From the NCBI GenBank assembly GCA_003645825.1, contig QNCQ01000013.1, positions 1-15,157 of the forward strand: a DNA stretch of 15,157 nucleotides, written 5' to 3'. Under the pieces are notes generated by a model. That model saw only the letters and a list, made by a program, of their open reading frames with translations. It did no database searches and had not been told where the DNA came from. The position numbers were made by a program, and so were the translations under genes. Source of the DNA: Fidelibacterota bacterium. Its GTDB lineage: Bacteria; Fidelibacterota; UBA2242; B5-G15. Positions 1 to 6,895 of this stretch are shown one piece after another (within the stretch, counting starts at the first letter, position 1; each line of letters starts with the position of its first letter).

Positions 1-791
1 ATAAAATCAATAATCTTAAAGGCTATATTTTTTAATACATGTAATTGCTTTATTCTTTTTTCTGTCCATTCACTTTCACCAGAAACTACATATTGATAAA
101 GCCCTATATTGAATTGTTCTTTACAAAATTCTTTTGCATTTTTATTTATGAAATAATCCACCTCACTTTGCTTCTCAAAGATTCTGAACGCTCTTGTCAG
201 AATGTCTTCGGTTATCTCCACATTTTCCTTCTTTAAAGATCTTAAAATATCGTCTATCTTTGTTTTTTTCCCTCTTTCAGAATAGAAAACATTAAATACA
301 AGAACGCCATCCTTTCTTTTTTCCTTAAACTCAAAGATTATCTCTCTTTTTTCATTTGCCTTTTTATGCTCTAAAGTGGAAACATCAAAGAAGAATTTGT
401 GTCCATCTACCTCAACTTCAAGATTCTTAAATAATCTGTCTGTTTTTACATAATAAAGCATATGGGTTTTCCAGAATAAAATAACATCTTTATCATCGGT
501 ATAAACCTTTTCATAAACATTCTGATGTATAGGTGTATATCTGAAATAGATTGACCCGCTTTCAGAAAAATACCGCTGAAAGAAGGTATAGAGCTTATCA
601 AATAGTTCTTCTTTAAACTCAGGGAAAGGCTCTACTGCCTTTGCAATATCTTCTTGAAGTTTAGGAAACACACCCTTTTCATAATATCTTGATTTAATTC
701 GCATCAAATTGATATAACCGGACTCGCCTTCTACTTTTGCTCCCACAAATATATCTTTAAGCGCGTTGTAAAATTTTTCTTCTTTAGTCAT
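1..791 (-). CDS. mod: Type III restriction-modification DNA methyltransferase (Mod), N-terminal part, cut by window edge
   Basis: This frame stays open for 263 codons from ATG at 791 to the left edge, so the gene continues outside the window. The start is preceded by AAAGAGGAAATGTT, a good ribosome binding site; an ATG four bases earlier hits a stop at once. The N-terminal FYNALKDIFVGAKVEGESGY, the central DVILFWKTHMLYYVKTDRLF and the last visible residues (IKQLHVLKNIAFKIIDF) resemble the long N-terminal region of large adenine-specific type III Mod proteins (COG2189). In these proteins the catalytic DPPY and FXGXG motifs come later, so they are not visible here. Family knowledge: Mod methylates adenine at an asymmetric site and partners a Res helicase-nuclease, which would lie further left. 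It follows a promoter and an HTH remnant. Base composition is very AT-rich (10 G+C of 60 at 1-60), unlike the operon to the right, which suggests acquisition. The assignment rests on resemblance without the catalytic motifs. Confidence 0.68.
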   Translation of the reverse strand, partial: MTKEEKFYNALKDIFVGAKVEGESGYINLMRIKSRYYEKGVFPKLQEDIAKAVEPFPEFKEELFDKLYTFFQRYFSESGSIYFRYTPIHQNVYEKVYTDDKDVILFWKTHMLYYVKTDRLFKNLEVEVDGHKFFFDVSTLEHKKANEKREIIFEFKEKRKDGVLVFNVFYSERGKKTKIDDILRSLKKENVEITEDILTRAFRIFEKQSEVDYFINKNAKEFCKEQFNIGLYQYVVSGESEWTEKRIKQLHVLKNIAFKIIDF

Positions 792-835
792 AACATTTCC
801 TCTTTGTTCAAATTCTTAAGACTACTCTCCTCAAT

Positions 836-1012
836 TTATCTGTCAATTATCTCTTTTTTAAACCGCCACTGACCAGCAATTTTGATAGAGGGGATAATTT
901 CTGAGCGGGCAAGCTTATAGATAGTGTGCTCATCCATCTGTAGATACTCAACAACTTGATAACATGGTAAAATAATATAAAATAAACCAATGGATGTCAA
1001 TATTTTTCTCAT
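836..1012 (-). pseudogene. Excisionase-type helix-turn-helix reading frame, probably broken
   Basis: The frame open to a stop at 836 encodes YQVVEYLQMDEHTIYKLARS followed by EIIPSIKIAGQWRFKKEIID. This is the winged-helix/HTH pattern of short excisionase-family DNA-binding proteins (usual form xxEVAEYLxVxxxTIYxLxxxGxIPxxKxGxQWRFxKxxID). The match starts near 961 and ends abruptly at the stop, with no C-terminal tail. The expected N-terminus is damaged. The ATG at 965-963, six bases after a strong -10 box, is one frame off and reaches TGA after five codons. The only in-frame ATG upstream (1012) would add a hydrophobic leader that lies across the promoter. An intact copy would be a small regulator 44 bases upstream of mod, perhaps controlling it. 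I call it a frameshifted remnant; a non-ATG start giving a roughly 42-residue protein is possible. Confidence 0.5.
972..1000 (-). promoter_or_regulatory. Near-consensus sigma70-type promoter upstream of the HTH remnant and mod
   Basis: On the minus strand TTGACA (1000-995) is followed by exactly 17 bases and TATTAT (977-972), so only one base differs from the full -35/-10 consensus. The expected start site falls near 965, on the A of an ATG, which would make the first codon leaderless. The nearest intact downstream gene is mod (start 791), which would then have a leader of about 170 bases. This is the only strong promoter-like pair I noticed in the window. Function is inferred from sequence only. 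Confidence 0.55.
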
Positions 1013-1068
1013 TTTAAGGATTTTAAGGTAGTAGGTAGGAGAAGGTGTCTTTTCCTTACCTTTATTAT

Positions 1069-1099
1069 AAAAAAATCTGTCCCGATGAAGATCGGGGCA
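1069..1099 (-). terminator. Possible intrinsic terminator closing transcription from the right
   Basis: Read on the minus strand, TG-C-CCCGAT, loop CTTC, ATCGGG-A-CA forms a six-pair GC-rich stem with one mismatch and two outer pairs. It is followed by GA and seven T residues (1075-1069). It lies downstream of treT and the EEP fragment and just upstream of the mod promoter, where a terminator would be expected. The stem is short and the T tract is not directly attached to the main stem, so efficiency is doubtful. The same palindrome may instead be a repeat element. Confidence 0.35.
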
Positions 1100-1197
1100 A
1101 GGCCGAGTGAAAAGGAAAGTACTTGCGGACGCCTGTAAAAGTGGGGAGCAGACACGGGGCACAGGCAATCTCGATGTTCATCGGTAAAGCACCGAGA
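1081..1197. repeat. GC-rich cluster of small palindromes (REP/BIME-like)
   Basis: This stretch of about 117 bases is much more GC-rich than its surroundings (34 of 60 at 1141-1200). It contains CCCGATGAAGATCGGG (1081-1096); CGATG-TT-CATCG (1172-1183); TCGGT-AAAGC-ACCGA (1181-1195), nested inside TCTCG/CGAGA (1169-1173 and 1193-1197); and GCCTGT (1131-1136) paired with ACAGGC (1161-1166). The first two palindromes share a CGAT-n-TTCATCGG core when one is reverse-complemented, giving a pair of related ends about 75 bases apart. No protein is convincing here. The pattern resembles bacterial interspersed palindromic elements or the relic of a small mobile element; a structured RNA is the alternative. 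Confidence 0.4.
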
Positions 1198-1267
1198 CTA
1201 CGGAGTGGATGGAGTAATAGGTTCAAATAATCCCTTCTTTAAACAAGATGGCTTTCAGTTTATAATT

Positions 1268-1468
1268 TCAATCCTGTATTTTTTTCTCTCTGACTGAAAG
1301 GTTCTTACCATAGCTATGTTCGAAGTTTTGTATAAAATGACTCCACACTCCGGGCTCATACTCACCCATTTTAACACTTCCAACATAATCCAGCCCCCTC
1401 CATACATTTATAGTAACGACCTCGAGATCTTCACCTCTTATCACATTTACTGCAACGGTAAACAGCAA
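1268..1468 (-). pseudogene. Truncated endonuclease/exonuclease/phosphatase (EEP) family gene, N-terminal fragment
   Basis: The frame begins with a hydrophobic stretch (LLILLFTVAVNVI), as in a secretion signal or membrane anchor. It continues EDLEVVTINVWRGLDYVGSV and KMGEYEP, which matches the opening strand of EEP-superfamily proteins: a V-x-x-x-N-x-W start with the first active-site Asn, then GLDY and MGEYE. EEP proteins are normally 250 residues or more. Here the resemblance ends at about 1352 and a stop follows 27 residues later. None of the later EEP catalytic motifs (QE, DxN, SDH) is present in any frame. The only usual start codon is TTG at 1468, with no clear ribosome binding site, though the frame stays open upstream into the end of treT. 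It was probably the last gene of the operon and was cut by the event that brought in the restriction-modification segment. Confidence 0.45.
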
Positions 1469-1500
1469 GATAAGGAGTCTATCTACGACCAGCGCTTCTT

Positions 1501-2715
1501 TCAGTAATACCTGAGCACATGCTTCAATATGTCAAGATAATCACATAGCAGTCGCGTTATGAGAAACTTTTCCTTTACGCTTTTATAAGCATTTTTCCCA
1601 AGTTCTTCTGCCAGTGACTTATGCTTCATTATTTCCAGTATCCTATCTACAAAACCATCGTAATCAAAAGGATCCACAAGGAAACCATTGTATCCATCTT
1701 TTATTTGCAGAGGGATACCCCCCACATTAGAAGCAACCACGGGTCTCCTTTTCCAAAGTGCTTCCGAAACCACCAGGCCAAAACCTTCTCTTATAGACTT
1801 TTGAATAATAACTGCGGATATCCTCTGAAGTATGTTCACCAAAATATTATTCTCGGAAGTAATAAGGATTACATCTCCCTTTTCAAGCAATTTATTGGCT
1901 TTTTTTTCAACTTTCTTGTATATGACCATACCTTCAGGATCATCAGTTGCCATACTACCACACAGAACAAGCCTGCAATCAACTTTTCTTTTAACTTTTT
2001 TAAAAATCTCGATCACTCCCTCAGGATCTTTCCATTTATCAAATCTCGATATTTGTGTTAGTAAAGGTTTGTCCGTAGGGATCTTGAACTTCTTAAGATA
2101 CTTGGTAATTACCCTGGGAGGTAGCTCCATATTCTTTGGAGATAAAGGATCTATCACGGGATAAACCACTCTCTGTTCCACATAAAGGTCTTTCTTCAAG
2201 TAACTTTCATTCGAAACTATAGCAAGATCATACTTCAATATAAACCTTTTCAGGAATTCCCACAGTTCTTTACTAGGGTTGGTTATATCAACATGACAAC
2301 GCCATATCCACGGCTGAGTTTTTTTATAGAAACTAATCAGAGGAAGGGGTTGAGGATCATGTATTATTACACAATCGTGATCAATATGAGTGTACACCGA
2401 AAACTCTTCATTCGCCTGAATGTACAGATCCTTCTTTATCTGCGTAAGATGAATCTTATCACCCTGTAGAGCATTATGGAACTTTTTCGTTATGTTGAAA
2501 AGATCAGGGTTTCCTCTTATTATCCGCCAGCCTGCATCAATACCAATATCATTCATAAGAGGGACAAGACTATTAAGAATCTCGGCCACACCTCCACCCA
2601 TGTAGGTAGAATTGAAGTGTATTATTCTCTTCCCACAAAGCCCCTTTGCTTTTTGATAAATATCATGAATTACCTTGTCCCCAACGATCTCCCTATAATC
2701 CATTAAATGCTTCAT
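1501..2715 (-). CDS. treT: Trehalose glycosyltransferring synthase TreT
   Basis: A GT4-family retaining glycosyltransferase of about 404 residues, the usual TreT length. In this family it joins nucleotide-diphosphate glucose and free glucose into trehalose, reversibly, in the cytoplasm. The donor/acceptor loop FNSTYMGGGVAEIL lies at about 34-47, IIHDPQPLPL at 117-126, WRCHVDIT at 138-145, and SRFDKWKDP at 223-231 at the start of the second Rossmann domain. The EX7E motif EGFGLVVSE is at 310-318, and VASNVGGIP follows. I start at ATG 2715, immediately after AGGAGGGAA. The upstream GTG at 2727 would overlap the preceding stop by four bases and lacks its own binding site. It follows the trehalose-6-phosphate synthase/phosphatase gene directly, which supports trehalose over another GT4 disaccharide. 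A close relative making another glucoside cannot be excluded. Confidence 0.88.
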   Translation of the reverse strand: MKHLMDYREIVGDKVIHDIYQKAKGLCGKRIIHFNSTYMGGGVAEILNSLVPLMNDIGIDAGWRIIRGNPDLFNITKKFHNALQGDKIHLTQIKKDLYIQANEEFSVYTHIDHDCVIIHDPQPLPLISFYKKTQPWIWRCHVDITNPSKELWEFLKRFILKYDLAIVSNESYLKKDLYVEQRVVYPVIDPLSPKNMELPPRVITKYLKKFKIPTDKPLLTQISRFDKWKDPEGVIEIFKKVKRKVDCRLVLCGSMATDDPEGMVIYKKVEKKANKLLEKGDVILITSENNILVNILQRISAVIIQKSIREGFGLVVSEALWKRRPVVASNVGGIPLQIKDGYNGFLVDPFDYDGFVDRILEIMKHKSLAEELGKNAYKSVKEKFLITRLLCDYLDILKHVLRYY

Positions 2716-2723
2716 TTCCCTCC

Positions 2724-4889
2724 TCACTTATTTATAAAACTTAAGAGCAATTTCCTAACACCCCTAAAATCCTTCACTCTGTACCGAGCATAGGTTGTAC
2801 CAAAACCAACTTTTATTGTAAACGCCTCATCAGGCAAAGATTTAAACATATCCTCGTCTGTCCAATCATCTCCTACAGCCATAATAAAATCCCCACCTAA
2901 CATTTCCAACCACTTTCTGACAGCCCGACCTTTGCTGACCTCAGCATTCTTTATCTCCACAACTTTGTTCCCTTCCAGTATTTGAAGATTTGAACCCGAT
3001 ATCATGTAAGAAAGATTCTCAACAAGATCCCGCTCCCGCATATAACCCAGGTCAGAATTAACATTTCTGTAATGCCACGCTATTGAAAACTCTTTTTCCT
3101 CAAGTGTAGAACCAGGAGTTTTATCAACGTAATATTCAATCAAAGGTCTTATCTCATCTTTCCAATCACTGTGAACTTCACCCACACTTTCCCACTCTTT
3201 CCCCTTTCTTTTAAACCATGCCCCGTGCTCAGCAGTTAGATTGACAGGTAACTCCCCAAACCACTCATCCATGGTATTTTTATCCCTTCCGCTGATCACA
3301 ACCACTTCGGCTATTTCCCCTAACCTTAGAATAATATCAATCGCCTCATCATCAGGCTTTGCCTGCTTTATATGCCTAAAAAATGGAACCAGTGTACCAT
3401 CATAATCAAGGAAAAAAATACTTTTTCTCGCTTCTCTATATTTACTCAACATTACCTCTATGTCAGCTCCAGATATCAGATCAGATACGGACTTCTTTTG
3501 CAACTCCTTAACTCTATCAAGAGAATCCAGGAAATCCCCCACCCACCTATACACATCATACCTTTTAAGTTTCCCAAGCATCACTTTTGCTTTTTCTTTA
3601 GCCTCAACAGGAGACATCTCAAGCGCACTTTTAATTGCGGCCACAATCTCCCCGACATTATTGGGATTTACAATTATCGCTTCCGACAATTCAATCGCAG
3701 CACCGGCCATTTCACTCAATATCAGAACACCGCCCTTCGGCCACGTGGACGCTATGAATTCCTTGGCTACAAGATTCATTCCATCTCTAAAGGGGGTTAC
3801 TATAGCTATGTCAGAAATTTTATAAAAACTTATTAATTCGTCCTGCCTGAACATTCTATAAAAATATTGTATAGGACTCCAATCCACGGAACTATACTTC
3901 CCATTAATCTTTCCTACATACCTATCAATATCCTCTTTTAGCTCCCTGTAGTACCCCACCTTCCATCTCGAAGGAACGACAATCAATACCAGTACCACTT
4001 TTCCTCTGTACTCTGGGTACTCCTCAAGAAATCTATCAAACGACGACAGCTTCTGTATTATGCCCTTGGTATAGTCCAATCTATCAACGGAAATTATTAC
4101 TTTCCGTCCAGAATACTTTTTCTCTAACTTTTCAATGTTTTTCCTGACAAAAATATCGCTCTCCGCGTGTACAAATCTATCCACATCAATTCCCAGCGGA
4201 AAAGTATCAACCTTCACTATCCTGTCATCAATTATCAACTCATTAAACACATGCTCCACCCCAAGAATATGCTTCACCGAGCTTAAGAAGTGTCTGAGAT
4301 AATCATACGTGTGGAAACCTATCAAATCCGCACCTAAAATCCCTTTTAAGATTTCATCCCTCCAGGGCAACAATCTAAAAATTTCAAAAGAAGGGAAAGG
4401 TATATGGAGAAAAAAACCTATTCGACTATCAGGATTTGCTTCCCTCAGCAAACCCGGTAATAACATCAAATGATAATCATGCACCCATATTACAGAGTCC
4501 GCATCAGAATTCTGAATAATAATCTCTGCAAACTTACTATTGACCCTTTTATATGCATCCCAGTACTCTCGTTCATACTCAGCGTACTCTGTAAAGTAAT
4601 GAAATAAAGGCCATATAGTCTTATTGCTAAACCCCTCATAATATCTATTATATTCTTCACGGGACAGGAAAACAGGAACCATATCCTTGATTCTCAAAAT
4701 CTCATATACGCTTGACTTAACATCCCCTTTCAGACCGAGAAGCCCAGGCCACCCAATCCATAGGGTACCACGACTTTTCCTGACAGAGTTCAATCCGGTC
4801 ACAAGCCCACCAGGGGACGGTTTAATTTCCAGTTTATCCCTCTTATAGCTGATCACAACAGGCAGTCTGTTTGAAACTACAACAACCAT
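2724..4889 (-). CDS. otsAB: Bifunctional trehalose-6-phosphate synthase/phosphatase (OtsA-OtsB fusion)
   Basis: A 721-residue two-domain enzyme making trehalose from nucleotide-diphosphate glucose and glucose-6-phosphate through trehalose-6-phosphate. Residues 1-465 are a GT20 synthase: NRLP near the start, PGGL at 26-29, GWPG at 46-49, W93, VHDYHLMLLP (D138) at 136-145, DRLDYTKGI (R270, K275) at 269-277, and FRDGMNLVAKEF (D369, E377). Residues 488-721 are a HAD phosphatase: FLDYDGTL (D495, D497), VISGRD (S533), AEHGAW, and GDDWTDEDMF (D674, D675). All key residues are intact in both domains. I chose ATG 4889, whose product starts MVVVVSNRLP as the family does. The longer start at 4931 would add 14 basic residues and run into the previous gene. 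The gap to the PAS-GAF gene is seven bases and treT begins eight bases after its stop. The fusion lets the phosphorylated intermediate be dephosphorylated by the same protein. Confidence 0.93.
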   Translation of the reverse strand: MVVVVSNRLPVVISYKRDKLEIKPSPGGLVTGLNSVRKSRGTLWIGWPGLLGLKGDVKSSVYEILRIKDMVPVFLSREEYNRYYEGFSNKTIWPLFHYFTEYAEYEREYWDAYKRVNSKFAEIIIQNSDADSVIWVHDYHLMLLPGLLREANPDSRIGFFLHIPFPSFEIFRLLPWRDEILKGILGADLIGFHTYDYLRHFLSSVKHILGVEHVFNELIIDDRIVKVDTFPLGIDVDRFVHAESDIFVRKNIEKLEKKYSGRKVIISVDRLDYTKGIIQKLSSFDRFLEEYPEYRGKVVLVLIVVPSRWKVGYYRELKEDIDRYVGKINGKYSSVDWSPIQYFYRMFRQDELISFYKISDIAIVTPFRDGMNLVAKEFIASTWPKGGVLILSEMAGAAIELSEAIIVNPNNVGEIVAAIKSALEMSPVEAKEKAKVMLGKLKRYDVYRWVGDFLDSLDRVKELQKKSVSDLISGADIEVMLSKYREARKSIFFLDYDGTLVPFFRHIKQAKPDDEAIDIILRLGEIAEVVVISGRDKNTMDEWFGELPVNLTAEHGAWFKRKGKEWESVGEVHSDWKDEIRPLIEYYVDKTPGSTLEEKEFSIAWHYRNVNSDLGYMRERDLVENLSYMISGSNLQILEGNKVVEIKNAEVSKGRAVRKWLEMLGGDFIMAVGDDWTDEDMFKSLPDEAFTIKVGFGTTYARYRVKDFRGVRKLLLSFINK

Positions 4890-4896
4890 GGATACC

Positions 4897-6873
4897 TTAC
4901 TCTTTCTTTCCCTCTCCATACATCTTCTCATAAAGATCAGGATACAGCTTTTTCATACAGTCAGGGCATATACTGTGGGTAAAATCCACATCCGCATGTT
5001 CCGCAATGTACTTCTCAACCTCATTCCAGTAACCTTGATCATCCCTTATTCTCTTACAATTAGCACAAATTGGTAACAATCCACTTAATTTTTTTACCTC
5101 ATTCAGAGCTTTTGTCAGTTCTCCAACAAGCTTTTCTCTCTCCCTTTCGTACCTCTTCCTATCTATTGCCACCGCTATCTGAACCGATATCGATTCCAAA
5201 AGCCTTATGTCACCTTCACCAAAAGCGTCCGGATCGTTATAATCCTGTAGAACCATTATACCGATAACCTCCTTCTTCACTTTTAGAGGAATACCCACGT
5301 AAGCTTCAGGTAGAGTTCTGTATATCACAAGGGTTCCTTCTTTTACCTCCCTTACAATATCTCCTCTTCTCATATGTATAACTTTTCCTGTTTTAATCAC
5401 CCTCTCAGACAACGTTCTGGAACCCTCATACCTAAACCCTTTATACGTCTCCTTCACATCAACAAAATAAGGAATCCTCAGATACCCATTCCGGGAAACA
5501 AGTCCAAAAAAGATATTTTTAGTATCTATAATACGTAGAATAGATTTATGTATCTGAGCAAAAAACTTTTTCAGAGAAGAGACAGAGTATACAGCCCTTG
5601 ATATCTCGTAAAGAGAAATATTAATATTCTCGGCTTTTACTCTGAGAGAAATATCCTTATAGATGGCTATGCGCCCGACAACTTTCCCCTTGTCGAAAAT
5701 CGAGCTTCCTGAAATCGACACAGGAATTAACTTTCCATCCTTTCTCCTGCGATATGCGTCGAAATATATGTATCCCTCAGAAGCTCTCTCATTGAGCATT
5801 TTCGCTTCTTCTTCATATCCGGGAGGAACAATAAGTTCATCCAAATTTTTACCAATAACTTCATCCCTGGAAAATCCAAAAAGCTCCAGAAATCTATCAT
5901 TTACCTCCACTATGTTATAGTTCTCATCGGCATAGACCATAGGTTCAGGGTTAGAATAGAAAACCTTCTCAAACTTTTCTTTTTCTTTCCTGAGCTCCTC
6001 TTCCATTCTCTTGATCCGAGTAATGTCACGGGAAATCCCTGCAAGACCGATAATCTTTCCATTTTTCCCTTTGATTGGAACCTTGGTAGCAGAAACCCAC
6101 CTCTCTTTGCCATCCTTAACCACCTTCTCTTCTTTATTGATGAGTTTCCTTCCACCCTTGAGAATACGTTGTTCATCCTTCATTGCTTTCTTAGCAAAAT
6201 CCTTACTATAGAAATCCATATCCGTTTTCCCGATAGCCTCCATTGGTTTTCTGAGCCCCAGTCTTCTGGCATGATAATCACTTATTACTGTGAACCTCGA
6301 TTCTTTGTCCTTAAAATAAATCGCATCCGGTATTTCCTTTAGAAGAGCGTTAAACATACTCTTCTGTCTCTGATACAAAATATCCTCTTTTCTATAGAGA
6401 AAAAACTCAAGTTTTAAAGACAACACTTTCACCACTACCCTAAATAGTCTCTCCTTCAGTCCCCAATCACCATCACCCGTACACGGAAAAATAACCAGAC
6501 CGCAAGGCTTTGAATTGTATTTGAAACCTGCAATCCCACATCTTCCAAGACTTAAATCACCAAACCTTACATCCCTGCACTCCAGAGTATCCTTTTCAGC
6601 ATGCTCTATGATCGAAAGAGCCTCCGGCCCAGATACTTTCACCTTTGCAATCTCCCGATCACTCTTACCAGCAGAGTATATACTTGAAAAAACAATAGCC
6701 TCGAATTTCTTATTATAAAAACCCACCGCAAACACCCTGAAATCAAGAGCTTTAGTTACTCTGTCAATAAACCCCTTCACCAGATCCGATACTTTCCCTA
6801 AGCTTTTTATATCAACATTTAACAAATTCTCTATACATCTCACTATATCAAAGCCAGTTTCACTCTTCACCAT
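4897..6873 (-). CDS. PAS-PAS-GAF sensory protein with C-terminal four-cysteine zinc-ribbon tail
   Basis: A soluble 658-residue protein with no transmembrane segment. Residues 1-165 look GAF-like but are divergent. A first PAS domain spans about 172-290 (IPDAIYFKDKESRF, ending GISRDITRIKRMEEEL). A second spans about 300-415 (NPEPMVYADENYNIVEVNDR, ending IAIYKDISLR). A GAF domain covers about 420-572, then a short coiled coil leads to a tail LLPICANCKRIRDDQGYWNE with C603, C606, C636 and C639. This tail is a recurrent C-terminus of PAS proteins, often in place of a kinase. No histidine kinase, GGDEF, EAL or sigma54 domain is present, so the output is unknown and may be protein contact through the tail. 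ATG 6873 follows GGGGTGAAAAGTA, a good binding site. It lies between the helicase and the trehalose genes, so sensing of redox or a small ligand linked to stress is plausible but inferred. Confidence 0.8.
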   Translation of the reverse strand: MVKSETGFDIVRCIENLLNVDIKSLGKVSDLVKGFIDRVTKALDFRVFAVGFYNKKFEAIVFSSIYSAGKSDREIAKVKVSGPEALSIIEHAEKDTLECRDVRFGDLSLGRCGIAGFKYNSKPCGLVIFPCTGDGDWGLKERLFRVVVKVLSLKLEFFLYRKEDILYQRQKSMFNALLKEIPDAIYFKDKESRFTVISDYHARRLGLRKPMEAIGKTDMDFYSKDFAKKAMKDEQRILKGGRKLINKEEKVVKDGKERWVSATKVPIKGKNGKIIGLAGISRDITRIKRMEEELRKEKEKFEKVFYSNPEPMVYADENYNIVEVNDRFLELFGFSRDEVIGKNLDELIVPPGYEEEAKMLNERASEGYIYFDAYRRRKDGKLIPVSISGSSIFDKGKVVGRIAIYKDISLRVKAENINISLYEISRAVYSVSSLKKFFAQIHKSILRIIDTKNIFFGLVSRNGYLRIPYFVDVKETYKGFRYEGSRTLSERVIKTGKVIHMRRGDIVREVKEGTLVIYRTLPEAYVGIPLKVKKEVIGIMVLQDYNDPDAFGEGDIRLLESISVQIAVAIDRKRYEREREKLVGELTKALNEVKKLSGLLPICANCKRIRDDQGYWNEVEKYIAEHADVDFTHSICPDCMKKLYPDLYEKMYGEGKKE

Positions 6874-6895
6874 TACTTTTCACCCCACGTCCCCT

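Noticed and set aside
1013..1168. N-terminal part of a 110-codon minus frame ending in the HTH
   Set aside because: The first 50 or so residues (opening MPVPRVCSPLLQASAST) come from the palindrome cluster and promoter region and are low-complexity. Only the C-terminal HTH is protein-like.
1081..1200. tRNA, tmRNA or known riboswitch in the GC-rich stretch
   Set aside because: I could not form a cloverleaf, find a T-loop GTTCRANNC, or match any aptamer core I know; only short independent hairpins are present.
1621..2164. Two overlapping plus-strand open frames of 110-146 codons
   Set aside because: Both are antisense to treT, whose motifs are intact across this stretch, and neither resembles a known protein.
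5910..6176. 88-codon minus-strand frame inside the PAS gene
   Set aside because: It overlaps the PAS domains in another frame and is a run of Lys/Arg/Ser with no motif.
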